Assembly: GCA_028751875.1 (NCBI GenBank)
Contig: CM054145.1
Location: 2,150,476 to 2,214,475, forward strand
Reading direction: 5' to 3'
Length of the DNA: 64,000 bases
From: Rapana venosa
Lineage: Eukaryota > Mollusca > Gastropoda > Neogastropoda > Muricidae
Shown here: piece by piece, positions 31,301 through 43,776 of the stretch
How the letters are laid out: each line of letters opens with the position of its first letter
Position numbering within the stretch: position 1 is the first letter of the stretch
Notes under the pieces: model-generated
What the model saw: the letters and a program-made list of their open reading frames with translations, nothing else
Databases searched by the model: none
What the model was told of the DNA's origin: nothing
Program-made: the position numbers and the translations under genes

Positions 31301-33001
31301 TTTACTGGCACTCCTCTCTTTTCCTTTTCCCTCCCCAAAAGGGAAAAAAAACATGACAATTTGAAAGGGAAAGACTATAAAATCATGCGCCCTTTATTCC
31401 CCTCCTGCTTGTTTTCTCACAATGCCTTCCCAACTTGTACCCCTTTTTCACTAAAATAGTAAAATATCTCTGTGTCAGGAAATTTTCCCCTCAGCTCTTA
31501 AACGCAATGTACACCTTTCTGAAAAGCACGACCGATCCAACATTTGAAGAATTAAGGCCTGTCTCAAAATTACCCCTTTTTTTAAAATATAGAAAAGTCG
31601 TTCTCAACACCTCAAAAGTCCCTTCTTTCCCAAAGATCTCCTTCCACTTTTAATCTGCCTTTTGCCCAAACCCCCCGCACCGAAACCCCCCTAGTACACT
31701 TTAGATACATTTTATTTAAGAGGCGCTTACAATGTTTTTTGGGTTTTATTTCATTTTATTGCCATTGGTTTAAAATTTAGGCGTTTACACTTTTGGTTTG
31801 TGGGGGATTTTCAAAATTGTTCCCAACACTGAATTTTTTTTTAACCATAGTCAGCAATCATGCCAGTCTTTATAAATAATCATTTACGCCCAAACAAAAA
31901 ATGTCTGAGGCGTAACCCGTGAACACCTGACCCCCCGCATACGTGAATAAACCCGAGCAAAGCAACCACCCTTTTTGAGTCAAAAGAGAATGTTACAGTG
32001 GACCGTTTTAAAGGGGGGGGGGGTTGCCCCCCCCCCCCCCCTAGAAAGTGGGAGTCGGGGCAGTCCCCCGAAGCTGAGCCCTTTTTTTAAAAAAAAAGTA
32101 GACCCAAATTTCTCTTGAAATGAAAATTTATGAAAAAAATCTAAAACCCTTGAAATGAAAAATATGAAAATGTTACAATTCCCCATTAAAACCACGGGAT
32201 AAAAAAAGAAAGTGTTTGCGCATTGTTGTGTACTTGATAGGGGGGGGTATTTCAGAATGTGTGGGACTTTTTGGGACAGGCTGAAGACTTTTCTCTGGAA
32301 AGGGTTTATACGACCTCCGGTTAAAAAAAAGAAGACTTTTTAAAAGTTTTCATTTTTTTTCAGAAAGACATTCCTGACAAATTTATGTAGCATTTCATAA
32401 AAGTTTTGGTTACAATGCTAATTCTTTCTTTGTTGCCACCCAAACAAATGTTTATACAATATGTTCCTTCTTGTATTAGTGTGAGTGTGCGGAACGCGCG
32501 TGTTTTCGTGCCGAACGTGCCCTGTGGGTGTGTTGGGGGGGGGGGGGGGGGGGGAGGGGTTTCAAAAACTCACAGACGATTAAACATGCAGTCTTATCCA
32601 ATTTGTTCTACGACAGGGAAGAATCATAGACCATTCTTTTAAATTTTGGGAATAAAAAGAAATCATGAACATCTCCATTTTTTTTTTATATAAATGCCAA
32701 CATCAATTGCATGTGTGCTTGCGTGTTGTGCAAAGAATGCCCCACTTGGGGCAAAACTCCAGTGGGGAAAAGAAAATTAGATCGATCATCTCTTTATTTT
32801 TGGGGTTGATTCTTTTAGGGGGTTTTAAAGTCAAGTGTTTAGCCCAGTTGCATGAGTTTTTTTTACCTTGTCTCCGTTTCAAGCAAATCAAGTCCAAAGG
32901 ACCATCGGCTTTAAAATGGGCTTCATTTCTAACTTGTCCCCATTGCTTGCAGCAAACAGCTATTTTTTTTGCAATAGTTTAGGTTTTGTTCCAAGATGAA
33001 A
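28367..33001. other. Copy B left part: low-quality duplicate of 1572-6530
   Basis: Collinear with copy A but with an indel every 10-20 bases up to about 33290, where agreement becomes nearly perfect. It contains degraded SINE-B (28450-28675), the tRNA-like head (about 28857-28925), LINE-1 (29308-31715) and the TG/G tract (32490-32556). Confidence 0.9.
29308..31715 (+). mobile_element. LINE-1 (B, error-rich copy)
   Basis: All landmarks of 2590-5174 are present in the same order, including the abrupt 3' stop, but almost every frame is broken by homopolymer changes. Residual phrases include 'HRRKT' near 29765 and the RT start near 31545. Confidence 0.85.
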
Positions 33002-34929
33002 TTAAGGGCAAAACACCCCGGCGAAGGTGTATTTTTTTGTTTACTCCAAAACTAAAAAATACTGATGGATTGTCTTCAAATTGCCCATGTTAAAAATTTT
33101 TAGTTTTGCTTTATTTGATATATAATTTTAGGGAGAAAGATTTAGTTAATATAAGTATAAGGTACAAAAAATTATTAATTAAAAAAAATTTTAAAATCGT
33201 CCTGGAAGTAGTTGATCGGGTGGAAGTTGTTTTTCACTCATATTCTAAAGAACCCCTAAATTTCCCCCAAGTTTTTGATAATTTTTATTTCTAGCTTGTA
33301 AACCTAAAATGATGCTTGTGGTGTGTTACTTCAATTATGTTATTATGTGACCACTTTGGAGAAGAATTTCATATAAAATGCCTTTCAGTATGCAGACTGT
33401 TACTAGTGTTAGTGTTACATGTATACACATAACACACAAATTGCCCTTAAATTTTGGTTTAAAAGTGGCTGTTGGTTTCAAATAAAAATGCATACAAAAT
33501 TTCAAGTCAATATCTTGAAAAAATTCTGGTTTCCCAACATGTCGCAAACCCTAGTTATTCTAACAAAAAAAAAAAACCGTAAAAAATCCACGTCACAAAC
33601 ATGATGGACAATACACATCACAAAGTACTCACTGTACAAGGTCTCTGCAGGTCTAATTCACCTAGCCTGGTAAGGCAATCCTCCAAAGCAGCCGTTCTTC
33701 TTCTCTTCCCATTCTTCTCAGTCTCTGTGCCTCCTGAACTCCTTGGATGACATCAGTGGCTGCCATTGAGCAAACATAATTTGTGCACAGCGAAATCACC
33801 AGTAGAAATGTCCATGCTCCTTGATTTCTTTCAGTTTCAGCTTGTTTGCACCATCACTGTAGAGGCACACAGCAAATGGCCACAGCTGTCCCGACACTGG
33901 GAGACCATGGAACCTGGTTTTGGGGCAGTGCTTCCAAATAAGGTGTTCCCATGTTCTGTTTCTGCTGCTGTGTTCATACTTTTTTTTCCTGCACAGCTGT
34001 AGCAGCTTTTCTCACTGTTTTCTGACTGATGATATTTGCAAATTCCAACATGAATTTCAGGACATAGTCAAATGTTTGCTGAACATCACATTCTTGTTTT
34101 CACAGGAAAGCAAAGTCACTTGCCAAGCCTTTTCTGTTTATTTCCTGCAGTTTGACATCGCCACCACAGAACTTGCATGAAAGTTTTTGGGAAATATTTT
34201 GGTTAGAATGTCAACATCAATAATTCTGTACCCACCCAATTTTTCATCCAACGGTACCACTTCATCACTACTAAGTACCTTCCTCACTGTCACTCCATTC
34301 TTTTTCTACTTCTGATTCACTTGAATCACTGAGTGGTAGTTTGTACAGTTGTACAGTTTCGTTTCTGAGCAAGTGAGCGTGGCACTGTTAGAAATCCAGC
34401 CTTCGATATCAGTGATATCATCAGCACACACACTTTCCTAGCAATCAAAGTAGAAGCCATGCTCTTCTTTTCTACATTTCTTCGTGAACCGATTCCATGA
34501 AAACGACGTTTTCTCATCTTCTGGCCATGCAGTTTTGCATCGGTTGACACTCTCACAACTTTTGATCACAAACTTTGATAAACAAAAGCAAAAACTGCTT
34601 AGAAATGCGCTTCGAAACTCGTATTTTTAAATAACCACGTTAGTGGAACATAATTACCTCCCTTGACGAGGGACCGGCTATTGTTTTAGGAGTGTGTGGT
34701 TATGTTGCTGTTGTTATTTTCGACACAAAAAAACCCCAATACTTGAACAAAATGACGTTCAAGCCATTCTCAGACCACAATTTATCCAAAATTTCAAATT
34801 TACCTTTGTTTTTATGAAAAAAAGTATGAATTGAGGTGAAAATATAGACATCTTTCTACCCAAAACACATGAAAATACAGAACAAAAAAAAAGATTTGTT
34901 TGACAAACTAGGTATGACTGAGCCCTTAA
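33002..34929 (-). mobile_element. Mutator-like element (B)
   Basis: Counterpart of 6531-8485. The left end is 'ttaagggcaaaacaccccgg' (error-rich) and the right end is intact at 34922-34929. Transposase remnants are at 33605-34030 and 33960-34556, with extra frameshifts compared with copy A. Confidence 0.65.
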
Positions 34930-34952
34930 TCAGAGTTAACTCCCAAAGTCAA

Positions 34953-34994
34953 CGACTGCTTATTCCATTACCCTCGATATAAAAGAATAAATAA
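34953..34994 (+). mobile_element. SINE-A tail fragment (B)
   Basis: Identical to 8509-8550. Confidence 0.65.
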
Positions 34995-35439
34995 ACGTGA
35001 ATTAATGCACAGTTTATAACTTGCTTTGTTGTTTTTAACTGGACAGACTAATACATGTCCAACTAGTGTGATTGATGGATGACTCGAGAGATACTGCGTG
35101 CGCCAAATTAATAACTGCCTCCCTTGGACACTTTGTCGTCTGCTATTCCGTTCCCTTTCATCCACGCACAAGCATGCATTTTAACGTTTATCTGCTTTGG
35201 GGGGGGGGGGGGGGGGGGGGGGTTAAAAAATGTATCTTAATTTATGGTCATCATTAAAGATATACTTTCAATACAGAAGCCTTTTTTTAGAGCGTGTTTG
35301 TCACAGGTTGTCATTTTGGTTACTTTCAATAGGATTCTGGTCTTGAATCCAATAATCATTCTTTTGTTCTAAAAACTCGTTTTCACCAATAAGAAAATCG
35401 CAATAAGTAAGTTTTGATATGCTTCTAAAAACATTATGG

Positions 35440-36900
35440 TGTTTACACTTTAGGTTCATTTTATTTCAAGGTGTGTTTATAGTGTACTTGTGGTGATGGT
35501 TATGGGGTTTTGATATTTTGTATCCTGGTTTCAGGTGTATTGTCTATAGGTAGCAGTGTTTATCAAGGTGCTGCATTCTGACTTCAGGATATATACTGGT
35601 ATGTGTTTGATAATCATGAACCATGGAATTTTAATCAAATGTTCTGACCACTTGGCTATAGTGTTCATTTTTTGTTTGTTTGATGTGTTTTATCTAAGGG
35701 AGTGTGTATGGGTTTTGTTTAAAGGTGGCATTTCTTTTATGTGGTTTGCATTTTAAGGCAATATTGTGAATTTTATCATAATGCGTTTATCGCATTTTTG
35801 TTTTCTTTTATTCAAATGGTGTTAATAGTATGTGAGTGTTTTTTCCTTTTAAACAAGGTGTTTAAGGCTACGCTAAGGCCGTTTGACTTCAATCCCAAGG
35901 CCGTTTGACTTCAATCCCGGGGCTTGTATCATGAAGTGGTTAGCACACATCCCCAAAGTTGGAATGTGGCTACCTACTGTACATGGTGGGTAAAAACAGT
36001 CGCATACACAACATTCATGTGTGCACCTCCGAGCTCTAGCCAAGGCATGAAAAAAAGGGGTTAATTGCAGTAATGTTCATTACTTTATAGCACGCTTTTA
36101 CGTGGTTTTATTACAGGTTGTTATCTTTTCATCTTTTTTTCCCCCCAGGTCTATTCTTAAGGTGGTGTTGTATGCGATTTTTTAATTCAGGGTGTATTAG
36201 TCCTTAATGGTGGATATTTTTAAAAATGCTTTTTAATGTTTTAAAATGTTATCTTATGTCTTTTTAGCGCTTTCTGTTTTCAAAGCATTTTAAAATGTGG
36301 TTTTCTCTTAAGGTAGAGTTTGTGGTGTTTTGCAAATGTTTTATTTGTTTTTGTGCGGCTTTCAGGTGGTGTATATGGTGTTTGTCTTAAGGTGGAGTGT
36401 TTTATACAGTTTAATTTCCAGGTGGTGGTTACAGTGTATTTTTTAGATCTGACCTTTCATGTTCTGTTTATGGTTTGATGTAAAGGTGGCATTTATGTGG
36501 AGGTGATGCTTACAGCATTTTTATTTCAAAGTGGTGGTTATAATGTTAAGTTTTATTCTACGATCGTGGTTGTGTTTTATGAGCCTTTCCTTCAAGACAT
36601 TAGTTATGGCATTTTATTTATTTTATCCAAGGTGATATTTAAGGTGTATTTTTAAGGGAATATAAGAATAGTGGTTATGGTGTGTTTTATGATTTGAATC
36701 TTTATGGTGTTTATGTGTTTATTGCAAGTGAGGTTTATGGTTGTTTTTAATGATTTTATTATCATGGTGTGTTTTATGAATTCATTTCAAGGTGTTGGTT
36801 ATAATGTATTGTAGGTGGTTTTACTTGAAGTGAGTTTACATGATTGAAAGCAGGGTGGAAGTGTCTTTTCACAATTTTACTTCAAATTGGTGGTTATGGC
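35440..36900 (+). repeat. Degenerate GGTG/TTTA repeat field (B)
   Basis: Near-identical to 8995-10480, including the SINE-D fragment at 35955-36055. Differences are isolated single-base indels. Confidence 0.6.
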
Positions 36901-37102
36901 CTACTGACTCACAGTAGATGGTGGTGTTGATTTGATATGGTTATGTGTTCGCACATGGGACATCCAGTTTACAGTCTCATAAAAAAACACCACACCACCA
37001 ATAAAGGCTTGCAGAGGAGTAGACAGTGTGTGGGACAGACAGCAGTCGACACTGAAGGAAAGATTTTAAAGCACGCTCATGCACACACACACACACACAC
37101 AC

Positions 37103-38103
37103 TAATTTTTGAATATAACGGAGAAGCTCTAAATACAAACAAGCAGTGAAATTCTAGGAGTATACCTCACTTCTAAGTTACAAGGAATCAACATATTGAA
37201 TATATGGCAACTAAAGCTAAGAAAGTTCTTAACTTCTTAACAGTTACCAGTTAACAGCCATGGGGGCAAGATATTACTGTATTAAAGCATAGATCTGTCC
37301 TTGGCCCTTGTGTGATCAAGACTGTCTTATGGACAAGAAGTATTTTTCAGTGCTCCAAATTATTTGCTTTTAAAAGAAAATCCAGAGTCTTGATTGTAAA
37401 GCATTTCGACTTGCTTTAGGTGTTCCAGCTCACGCCTCATCTCTAGGCACATATAAGGAAGTAGGAGTTCTACCTTTAAATGAATATCGACAACTTGCTG
37501 TGGCAAAATATGTTCTAAGAAGTACTACAAATGACAGCAACGTTGAAAATGAAGTTCAGATAAAGTCTGACATTCACTTTCTGAAAAGAGCAAGAACTAT
37601 CAGCTCGCTTACTACAATATAGTACTTACACTTCTCCCCTTTTTAAACATTCAGAACTTCATCCAAATGAATTAGCAAAGTCAGTACAGTCAGCTCCCTA
37701 CCCACCTTGGGAACTGCTTAAAGCTCATTTTGACATTAATTATTCTTCTGTAAGAAAAGTTGAAAATGTTAACATTCTTTCATCATCAGTAAAAGAACAT
37801 ATTCAAACTACTTATCTTGATCATCTCAAAATCTATACTGATGGGTCCATTCTAAATACTAATGAGGTAGGAGCAGCTTTCATTATTCCATCATTAAAAA
37901 TAGAACGATCTGTCAACCTGGGAAGAAATAAATCAATATTGACAGCTGAGCTAACTGCCATACTGTTGGCACTGTACCATGTACTTGACTTCCCTAAAGA
38001 CATATTCAAAATACTTATGTGTGTTGATTCTAAATCGGTTTAACATGTTTTAAAAAATTCTGCTTGTAAAGTAAGAAAAGACCTAATTATTGAAATCAGA
38101 CAT
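37103..38103 (+). mobile_element. LINE-7: RT end and RNase H N-terminal half (B)
   Basis: A 5'-truncated LINE starting after a (CA)n tract. It opens with 'YKQAVKFLGVYLTSKL', passes a thumb/connection region with stops, and ends in an RNase H domain: 'LKIYTDGSILNTNEVGAAF' near 37830, 'SILTAELTAILLAL' near 37940, 'MCVDSKSV' near 38020. Those are the first, second and third acidic positions. RNase H in a LINE suggests a Jockey/I-group element. The frame is broken many times. LINE-2 interrupts it after 'KDLIIEIRH'. Confidence 0.8.
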
Positions 38104-39180
38104 AATCATAATAATTATAAATGGAACTTATATAGTGCTATATCTTGCAAAGACAAATCAAAGTGCATGCATTCAACCTAATCTTATACAGTCATGCAAC
38201 CAATGACAAACAATCAATAGTTTAAACAAACAGATATTACAAACATGGTACGGTGCAGACCAAATCTATGAAATAAGATTTCAATAGTCAAATGTTTTTC
38301 AAAAGCACACACACACACTCACACAGGTCTTATACTTTAGCAGGGTGATAGGACATGGATTAGTGAAGGTGGGATTGTTCTGATATGAAACAGGAGGGGA
38401 AAAATCATTGGTTTGAAATAAATATATCTTGAGGCTGGATTTAAAAGTGTCATAACTAGGCTTCTGGCGAAGAGAGAGAGGGAGCTCATTCCAGGTCGAT
38501 GGACTAGAGAAAGAGCGGTGGCCAACAGTGGATTGGTTGAATCTAGGTATTCGTAGGCACAAGGTATCTGCAGCAGAGTGGAGGGAACGTGAAGGGGTGT
38601 ACAGGTTAAGACATTCAAAGAGGTAGGAGGGTGCAGTTTTTAGAAACAATTGTAACAGAGGGTACTGATCTTATAATTTACTCTCTGTAGCACAGGCAGC
38701 CAGTAGAGAGATCACAGGGAGAGGGGTAATGTGCTCAGAACTAGTTGAGCTGTGGAGTCTTGTATATGCTGAAGGGAGTGGATAGATGATGCTGGCAGAC
38801 CAGCCAAAAGAGAATTGCAATAGTCCAGACGTGAAAGAATGAGATGTGACAAGTTTGGATGTTGCATCAGTGGACAAGTACTTTCGAATGGCACTAATAC
38901 GCCATAATTGATAGTAGCATAACTGACAGGTCTGGGTGATGAATTTTAGCATAGAGAGTGTGCTGTCGATAACAACACCTAGGTACTTCACAGCGGTGGA
39001 TAGAGGGACTGATGCATTGCCGAGTTCTATTGAGGCTGTTGTAATGGAAGAGAGTTTGAGTTTGGTCCCTATGTGCATAGCTTCAGTTTTATCTGCATTT
39101 AGCTGTAATTTGTTCTGTGTCATCCAGAAAAAAATATCTTCAAGCAGTGGGCCATATTTGTCAGGAGAGAAGGCAGATTT

Positions 39181-39483
39181 TCAGGAGTAACACTGCTTTG
39201 AATCTGAGTCATCTGCGTAAATATGATGGTTGATTTGATAACGGCTTATTATATGTGACAGTGAGGCAGTGTAAAGAGTGAAAAGAACAGGGCCTAGAAC
39301 TGATCCCTGTGGGACTCCGCATTTGCGTTTGGCAGGTATTGATTGAATGTTGTTTACTGCAACTGTCTGAAATCGGTCAGTAAGGTATGAATTAAACCAG
39401 GTGAGGGCTGTGCCAGTAACACCGAATGTTTTTTGAAGACGAGAGAGAAAAATTGAGTGGTCTATAGTATCGAAGGCTGCCAA
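39181..39483 (-). pseudogene. LINE-2 RT catalytic core (B)
   Basis: 'AAFDTIDHSIFLSRL' (motif A aspartate), 'CGVPQGSVLGPVLFTLYT' and 'HHIYADDS' (motif C). All key acidic residues are present. The frame ends shortly after YADD by a shift. The thumb continues at 39123-38671 with 'KLQLNADKTEAMHIGTKL' and 'VKYLGVVIDSTLSM'. Confidence 0.9.
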
Positions 39484-39699
39484 TAAGTCGAGTAGAGTGA
39501 GAAGGGAGATTTTCCCTGAGTCAGAAGCTAGTAGAAGCGTGTTTAAAGTGTGTGCTAGGGTGGTTTCAGTGCTGTGGTTGATGCGATAGGCAGACTGAAA
39601 CTCAAGAAGAAGATTGTTGGAGAGAAGGTGGTTGTTGAGCTGTTTGAGAACTACTTTTTCAAGGACTTTAGAAATAAAAGGTAGATTGGAAACAGGCCT

Positions 39700-40146
39700 T
39701 TAATTCTTCAGAATGTTAGGGTCAAGGTCATGCTTTTGGAGTAGTGGTGTGACTAAAGCAGTTTTGAGAGCTGATTGAACATTTCCTGAAACAAGAGATG
39801 AGTTTACTATCTTTATGATAGTGGGTGTAAGTTGTAGGCACTGTGTGAAAAGAGAAGCAGGTATGTGATCAAGATCACATGATTTTATAGTTATTTCTTT
39901 CAGAATTATCGTGATTTCTTTCTCACTTGTCGGATGAAAGAAATGGAGAGGAGTGCCAGAGAATTGGGGATCAGGAAGTGCAGGATGGAAAGATGTCTGA
40001 TCCAGTTTGGAGCGAATGTTATGGACTTTTTCAGAAAAGAATGCAGAAAATATAGAAGGAAGTTCAGAGTGGTTGTGGATGGAAGGCAGAGGGCTTGCCT
40101 TCACAGATCCAAGAAGAGTAGATGTGAGGGAAAAGAGAGATTTCAT
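39700..40146 (-). pseudogene. LINE-2 RT N-terminal part, ends at a nonsense codon (B)
   Basis: Includes 'SCDLDHIPASLFTQC' and 'ALVTPLLQKHDLDPNILKN', then TAA where LINE-1 has TAT (Tyr of NYRP). 'RPVSNL' continues in frame after it, so a single base made the stop. Confidence 0.8.
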
Positions 40147-40735
40147 CGACGTGGCATCAAGAACTTGAAAAGAGTAATACTTTGTTTTTTCTGAAAGAAT
40201 TAAAGATTTGACTTTGTTTACTTGTTTTCAAAAGAGCTGCTTATTAATTTCCGTTTTTGATTTTTGCCACTGCCGCTCTAGTTGCCTGCATTTGCGCTTT
40301 GCGACCAGGATGTCATGGGTGTACCATGGCGCACAGGGCCTATCAGGAAGGAGACGGTCAGTGGGAGGTGCATGCTCATCAAGCAGTTGGCCGAGAACAT
40401 CATTGTAGTGTTTAGAGGGGTTATTGTTGTCAGAGTTTTGTGAAAGGTGTTCAGCAGCTTGTGAAGAGAAAGTTTGAATATCTATGGCCTTGAGGTTGCG
40501 AAGGGTGATATACTTTTTCTTTCTGATAGGCTTTGCAATGTTTAGAGAGATACAGATGCGATCAGATCTTGGGAGACATTGGTAATTAGCCAGTCTAAAA
40601 TATGTCCTGATCTGTGCGTTGCTTCGTTTACCAGCTGAGAAAGAGAGTGGTTTGACAAAGAAAGAGACAGACATTTGACATCAGAAGAAGACTGGTTATC
40701 AAAGTGGAAGTTAAAGTCACTGAGAATGATAAGCT

Positions 40736-41353
40736 TTATGGGAATGAGGTTGTAGTGATCCAGGAGTGACTGAAACTCTTGATGGAAGATGTTAGATTAT
40801 TCTTACGTCTTGGAGGTGGACGGTAAAGACGGCAGAAAGTAATAGAGTGGCCAGGTGTGTTGAGGTTGAGTTCACAGATTTTGAAAGATTCAGGTGAGAA
40901 AGGAAGGGAGTGACAGAAAGAGAGAGCAGGTTCGAGTGTATCTTTATAAACGATGGCAATGCCACCTCCACAGGAGGGTCGGGGAAGAGAAAGAGTTTTA
41001 TAACCAGGTGGTGTCAGTTGTTTTATTTTCAGTTCATGACCGTGTGGTTTTAACCAGGTTTCTGTAAGAAATGTTAGATCAATACTCTGTTCAGAGATGA
41101 AATCAGAAATGAGATCAGTTTTACCTTCTGGGCAGACAGATTGCACATTGAACAAGCACTTGCTAAGGAGGTTTGAAGGAGGCAGAGAGGTTGATGTTAA
41201 CTGTGGTGAATTAGGATAACTGTCAGAGGAAGTGGATGAAGGCGATGATAGAGATGTGGAGAGTGGAAGACTAGACAAAAGTTTGGATTGAGAGTCAGGC
41301 GTAGAAGCTGGTGAAAGAACTGGGGAAGTTTGGGGATTAGCAGTTTCATGCAC
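40736..41353 (-). pseudogene. LINE-2 endonuclease, N-terminal two thirds (B)
   Basis: A Ser/Pro-rich lead is followed by 'LFNVQSVCPEGKTDLISD', 'LTFLTETWLKPHGHE' (the T-E-T-W motif) and 'CGGGIAIVYKDTLEP', then 'FCRLYRPPPRRKNN'. The frame shifts near 40790. The remaining GDFNFH part lies just beyond in another frame. Confidence 0.8.
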
Positions 41354-41780
41354 ACCATGTTAAACACGTTTTATCAAAGTCATAAACACATGAAGAAGCA
41401 GGTGGATCAGAGGGAAGTGAAGCCGTGTTGTCCCTGGTTACGGTGGTAGCGGTAGTGACGTCAGAAGTGAGGATGGAGATGGATGTAGGGGGCCACAGGC
41501 GATGATGTCTGCCGGCACGGGTACCTCGTCTAGTTTTGTGGCAGTTGATTCCTAAGGTTGAAACGTGTTGTTTAAGTCTGTTTGGTATGTTGTAAAACCC
41601 ATGTGAGAGCAATGCTCTCATGTTTTCAGTTGTTAGTGTCATATTGATGGAAGGAGGAACACTGGGTAGTTGTGGTGGGGGGGATCTGAGTTCGTGTTTC
41701 ACATGCAATTGTTGACACGGCAGCAGGGTTACAGTAAAATGGGTCACAAGGACCAGCAATGTCAGTTGAACACAAATCAT
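41346..41780 (-). pseudogene. LINE-2 N-terminal ORF (B)
   Basis: 144 codons with 'VTLLPCQQLHVKHEL', 'TTENMRALLSHGFYN' and 'GINCHKTRRGTRAG', clearly homologous to the LINE-1 ORF at 2784-3101 but longer. It has no recognised domain. It overlaps the next ORF by 8 nt in another frame, and the equivalent junction in LINE-1 also changes frame. The family may therefore express two ORFs, or both copies share an old shift. Confidence 0.6.
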
Positions 41781-42012
41781 AAAGTCAGTTGAATCTTCAA
41801 AAATTTATCAGAAAATGAAAATTATAAATTAAAGTAATTCGAAATGTAAATGATATTAAGGAAAACTATTCTGACCAGTCAATGCACGGTGTAGTCACAA
41901 ACACGTAAATATCAAATTTGTTTTGCTGAACGGAGGAAAGATGCACAAAAACAACACTCAAACACAGAGAGACACACCCTGCTGCCATCCGGCACAAAGG
42001 CCAATCACTCTT

Positions 42013-42679
42013 AATCATCTGGTACACTTTTTGATTTTAAGAGGTAGTGCTGTTACTTTCTGTTGGGTTCCCTCACACACTGGTATCCATCTTAATGAAA
42101 AAGTTGACAGTCTTGCAAAATATGGAGCGAGATATAAAAATGGTTCTTGTGAAATAAATGTTGCCTTATCTCTGCATGAGGGATACAGCTTGCTACAAAA
42201 CGCTTGCTAGAAGCACTTCAGAAAGAAGATATATGATTCTGGCTATTGTTTTTATAATGGCAGTACAAGCAATCTGATGCTTTCATTTCTAACAAAGTCT
42301 GTGGTTGGTATAATCGCAGAAATATGTTATCCCTCATGTACAGGTTTAAGCTAAATGCTTTCAGGACAAAATACGTGAAAGATGTAAACTGTATTTGTGG
42401 GGAGAAGATTACAAAATTCATGTTATTTTTTATTGTGGACATTTAAAAGCATTTTTACCTGCTGTACCAAGTCTGTCACTGGATCAGATTTTGTCTGAAC
42501 CATTGTTACTGTTGGACATTGTGTAAGGAAGTCCGATAATTCAGTTTTTGTAGTATGTTAAAAGTTAGTTTTTATGAAGTACTGTTATCTGACACTTTTC
42601 TGTTATTGTTTGCATTCTCTTGTTTAGATTACTTTTTCAGTCTCAAATCACTAAATGTGAATAAACGTTAAACTGAAGA
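42013..42679 (+). mobile_element. LINE-7: RNase H C-terminal half and 3' UTR (B)
   Basis: Resumes with 'LVHFLILRGSAVTFCWVPSH' and 'TGIHLNEKVDSLAKYGARY', the last RNase H motif (H and D positions), then a region with a Cys/His-like 'CICGEK' segment. The 3' end is 'gtgaataaacgttaaactga'. The two halves flank LINE-2 exactly, so LINE-7 is the older element. Confidence 0.8.
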
Positions 42680-42979
42680 TATCACACACATACACACACA
42701 CACCACACAAAATCAACATGCAACTTGATGTGCATGCACCATTCCCCTCCAACAGGACAGAGACAAGGAAGGCTTTTGGGTGGGGAGGGGGTGACAGTGA
42801 AACGCCATCTTTCATGTTATTTTTCATGTATTTCTTCTCTTAACTTGTATTTTCGTTCCTTGGCTAAACCACCCTAAGTTCCCCCATGGTGAGATTTTGA
42901 GCATGCTACCTTTTGCCTGCCCGTTCAGGTAGCTGCATTCCAAATTCAGGGATGATGTCTAAACATGACATCGGAGTAC

Positions 42980-43078
42980 AGGAGGGAACAGACGACAGAA
43001 CTTACGAAACTGCATGCACACAGGGACTGGAATAAAAACAAAAAGCACACGAGTGCTTATTCTATTATCCTGAAAATT
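42980..43078 (+). mobile_element. SINE-A 3' fragment (B)
   Basis: Counterpart of 16480-16575, cleaner here ('gtgcttattctattatcctg'). Confidence 0.65.
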
Positions 43079-43137
43079 ATTTAAAAAAACAGATTTTAAA
43101 AAAAAATATGATTTTGTAATTCAATCCTACCGGCACG

Positions 43138-43367
43138 CAATGGCCTACTCTTCCAAAAGGCAGAACAGGTTTTAATGAGAGTGCAGGATACTCTGTGTTT
43201 GTACACGGGGTCTCAGTTTATAGTCTCATCTGAAGGGCTTTTAGGAAGTGGAGTCAGAACTGATGTCAACTCCAGGGGTAAAATCCCCTCAAATGGGCAC
43301 CTAGGTAGTGGCCCAAACCCATGCTGTCAGAACATTAACACAACACTCTATCCACTTGGTTATCTAC
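43138..43367 (-). mobile_element. SINE-A copy with tRNA-like head (B)
   Basis: Counterpart of 16630-16867. The head at the right end is followed directly by a C tract at 43368-43389. Confidence 0.7.
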
Positions 43368-43776
43368 CCCCCCCCCCCCCCCCCCCCCCTCCTTTCCTTT
43401 CCTTCAACAGCAAAGGAAAAAAAAATGACTGGCATTTTTTTTTGGGGGGGGGGAGGTGGGAGGGGGGGGTAGAGGGAGTTACTGGATGGATTTTTTTCTT
43501 TCCAATATTGGAAGGGGGTGAGTTGGAAGGGGAAGAGGGCGGGAGAGGGATGTCATGGACCCTTATTTTGGACGTCTTTATTTGAAAGGGACCTACTGAT
43601 GCGGCAGTGGCATGCGCTTACTTCAGCGGTGGGGGATGAAAATGTCATGAAATACTGTGGAGACTTCAGTGTCACCACTGCTGTGGTACACACAGCCTTG
43701 TCTTGTCGTGTGCTGCTGCCTCTTTTGTCATGGCTGCCATCTGCACACAGCATCAAAGACAGAGGACAAGTCACAG

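Larger units (their letters stand above)
38104..42012 (-). mobile_element. LINE-2: near-full-length non-LTR retrotransposon (B)
   Basis: Same family as LINE-1, inserted on the minus strand inside LINE-7. From 42012 downward: 5' UTR, N-terminal ORF (41780-41346), endonuclease (41353-40736), linker (40674-40228), RT (40146-39181 with YADD), thumb (39123-38671), C-terminus (38649-38299), and a 3' UTR ending in an ATT-rich tail at 38104-38125. The length of about 3.9 kb fits an L2/CR1-type element. Candidate target duplication 'aatcat' at 38104-38109 and 42013-42018. Several stops and shifts make it inactive. Confidence 0.9.
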
